Made by a program: the position numbers and the translations under genes. 64,000 bases of DNA from Rhodococcus sp. HNM0563 (lineage in GTDB: Bacteria > Actinomycetota > Actinomycetes > Mycobacteriales > Mycobacteriaceae). Below, in pieces: positions 63,518 to 64,000 of this stretch (its first letter is position 1; each line of letters starts with the position of its first letter). Where the stretch lies: contig NZ_JAASAF010000007.1 in NCBI RefSeq assembly GCF_012726195.1, positions 62,001-126,000 on the forward strand, given 5' to 3'. The notes under the pieces are model-generated. The model saw only the letters and a list, made by a program, of their open reading frames with translations, did not search any database and was not told where the DNA came from.

Positions 63518-64000
63518 TCAGCCTTGATCGCCTCCGGCTACGGGAAGGACCGAACCGGTGATGTACGAGGCCTCATCGGAGGCCAGGAAAGTAATCGCCG
63601 CGGCTTGCTCCTCGAGCGTGCCGTACCGCTTGAGCAGCGAAGAATCGACGGTCTGGTCCACGATCTGCTGGTACCAGGCCTTCTCCTGCTCGGTCTGCGG
63701 GGCAGGCCCCCGCGCGACCCGCCGCTCCGGCGCGACGGTCCCGCCCGGGGCGGTGGCGACGACGCGAACGCCGTACTGCGACAGCTCGAGCGCAAGCGCG
63801 GAGGTGATGGCGTTGACGCCACCTTTCGCCGCGGCATACGGAACCCGGTTCACCCCGCTCGTCGCCACGGACGACACGTTCACGATCGTGCCGGAACGCT
63901 GGTCGATCAGGTACGGCGCAGCCGCGCGGCACGACCACAACGTGGGGAACAACGACCGGCGGATCTCTTTCTCGATCTCGTCGGGCGCGTAGTGCTCGTA
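63518..64000 (-). CDS. benD: 1,6-dihydroxycyclohexa-2,4-diene-1-carboxylate dehydrogenase (C-terminal part)
   Basis: The frame runs out of the window, with 160 C-terminal residues visible. The YEHYAPDEIEKEIRRSLFPTLWSCRAA segment, the SDR Ser in VNVSSVATSG, and the Tyr-x3-Lys in VPYAAAKGG fit BenD, which rearomatises the benzoate cis-diol to catechol with loss of CO2 and NADH formation. The next gene downstream is benK, so the rest of benABC should lie beyond the right edge. Confidence 0.9.
   Translation of the reverse strand, partial: YEHYAPDEIEKEIRRSLFPTLWSCRAAAPYLIDQRSGTIVNVSSVATSGVNRVPYAAAKGGVNAITSALALELSQYGVRVVATAPGGTVAPERRVARGPAPQTEQEKAWYQQIVDQTVDSSLLKRYGTLEEQAAAITFLASDEASYITGSVLPVAGGDQG

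Overview
The window looks like a chromosome segment, or large replicon, of a high-GC mycolic-acid actinomycete, most probably a Rhodococcus close to the R. rhodochrous group. Pointers are the GC-rich coding style with frequent GTG starts and 4-base start/stop overlaps, an Lsr2-type nucleoid protein, a GT87 mannosyltransferase, a SigD-like ECF factor, a benzoate (ben) operon end, and above all a combined alkylguaiacol/alkylphenol catabolic cluster of the type known from Rhodococcus. No tRNA, rRNA or CRISPR array was seen.

Region 1 (1-16.7 kb) is a catabolic island. A CYP255A-type P450 and its ferredoxin-reductase (AgcAB/GcoAB type) should O-demethylate (alkyl)guaiacols. A two-component flavin monooxygenase (AphAB type) should ortho-hydroxylate alkylphenols. 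Both give (alkyl)catechols, which are cleaved by the extradiol dioxygenase (AphC type). The semialdehyde is then taken through the dehydrogenase branch: aldehyde dehydrogenase, 4-oxalocrotonate tautomerase, decarboxylase, hydratase, aldolase, acylating aldehyde dehydrogenase. With 4-alkyl substrates the last step would give a short acyl-CoA, which may explain the acyl-CoA dehydrogenase in the cluster. Each oxygenase module is read divergently from its own AraC-type regulator, and the two regulator leaders share a near-identical 32-base element. Perfect GC-rich hairpins separate the transcription units.

Region 2 (16.8-19.8 kb) is the island edge: a metallo-beta-lactamase-fold lipoprotein gene, a broken ISAs1-type transposase remnant, and a complete ISL3-type element whose transposase carries two compensating single-base frameshifts.

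Region 3 (19.8-33 kb) holds an MBL-fold hydrolase, an SRPBCC-ArsR pair with two matching palindromic operators, a DinB-like protein, and a divergent pair of operons: SnoaL-like/DUF485/solute-sodium symporter on one side, and a TetR gene followed by a six-gene coupled operon (acyl-CoA dehydrogenase, hotdog-SCP2-like fusion, alpha/beta hydrolase, acyl-CoA ligase, thiolase, 2-methylfumaryl-CoA isomerase-like CoA transferase) on the other. The second operon looks like a catabolic route for an unidentified carboxylic acid.

Region 4 (33-50.8 kb) is mixed housekeeping and accessory DNA: a drug-type MFS with TetR, BRCT-like and PPOX proteins, HdeD, MarR/FUSC, Lsr2 paralog, nucleoside hydrolase, thioesterase, cyclase, M50-like protease, AzlCD, GT87, a GAF regulator divergent from a flavin monooxygenase with an NTF2-like N-terminal extension, and an AztD-like zinc metallochaperone behind a candidate Zur box.

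Region 5 (50.8-64 kb) has an IS200/IS605-type element with dead tnpA but intact tnpB, an AAA ATPase, a SigD-like sigma factor, nitroreductase, arylamine N-acetyltransferase, GpsA, a polysaccharide deacetylase, and the 3' end of a ben operon (benD partial, benK, a large LuxR-type regulator, benE).
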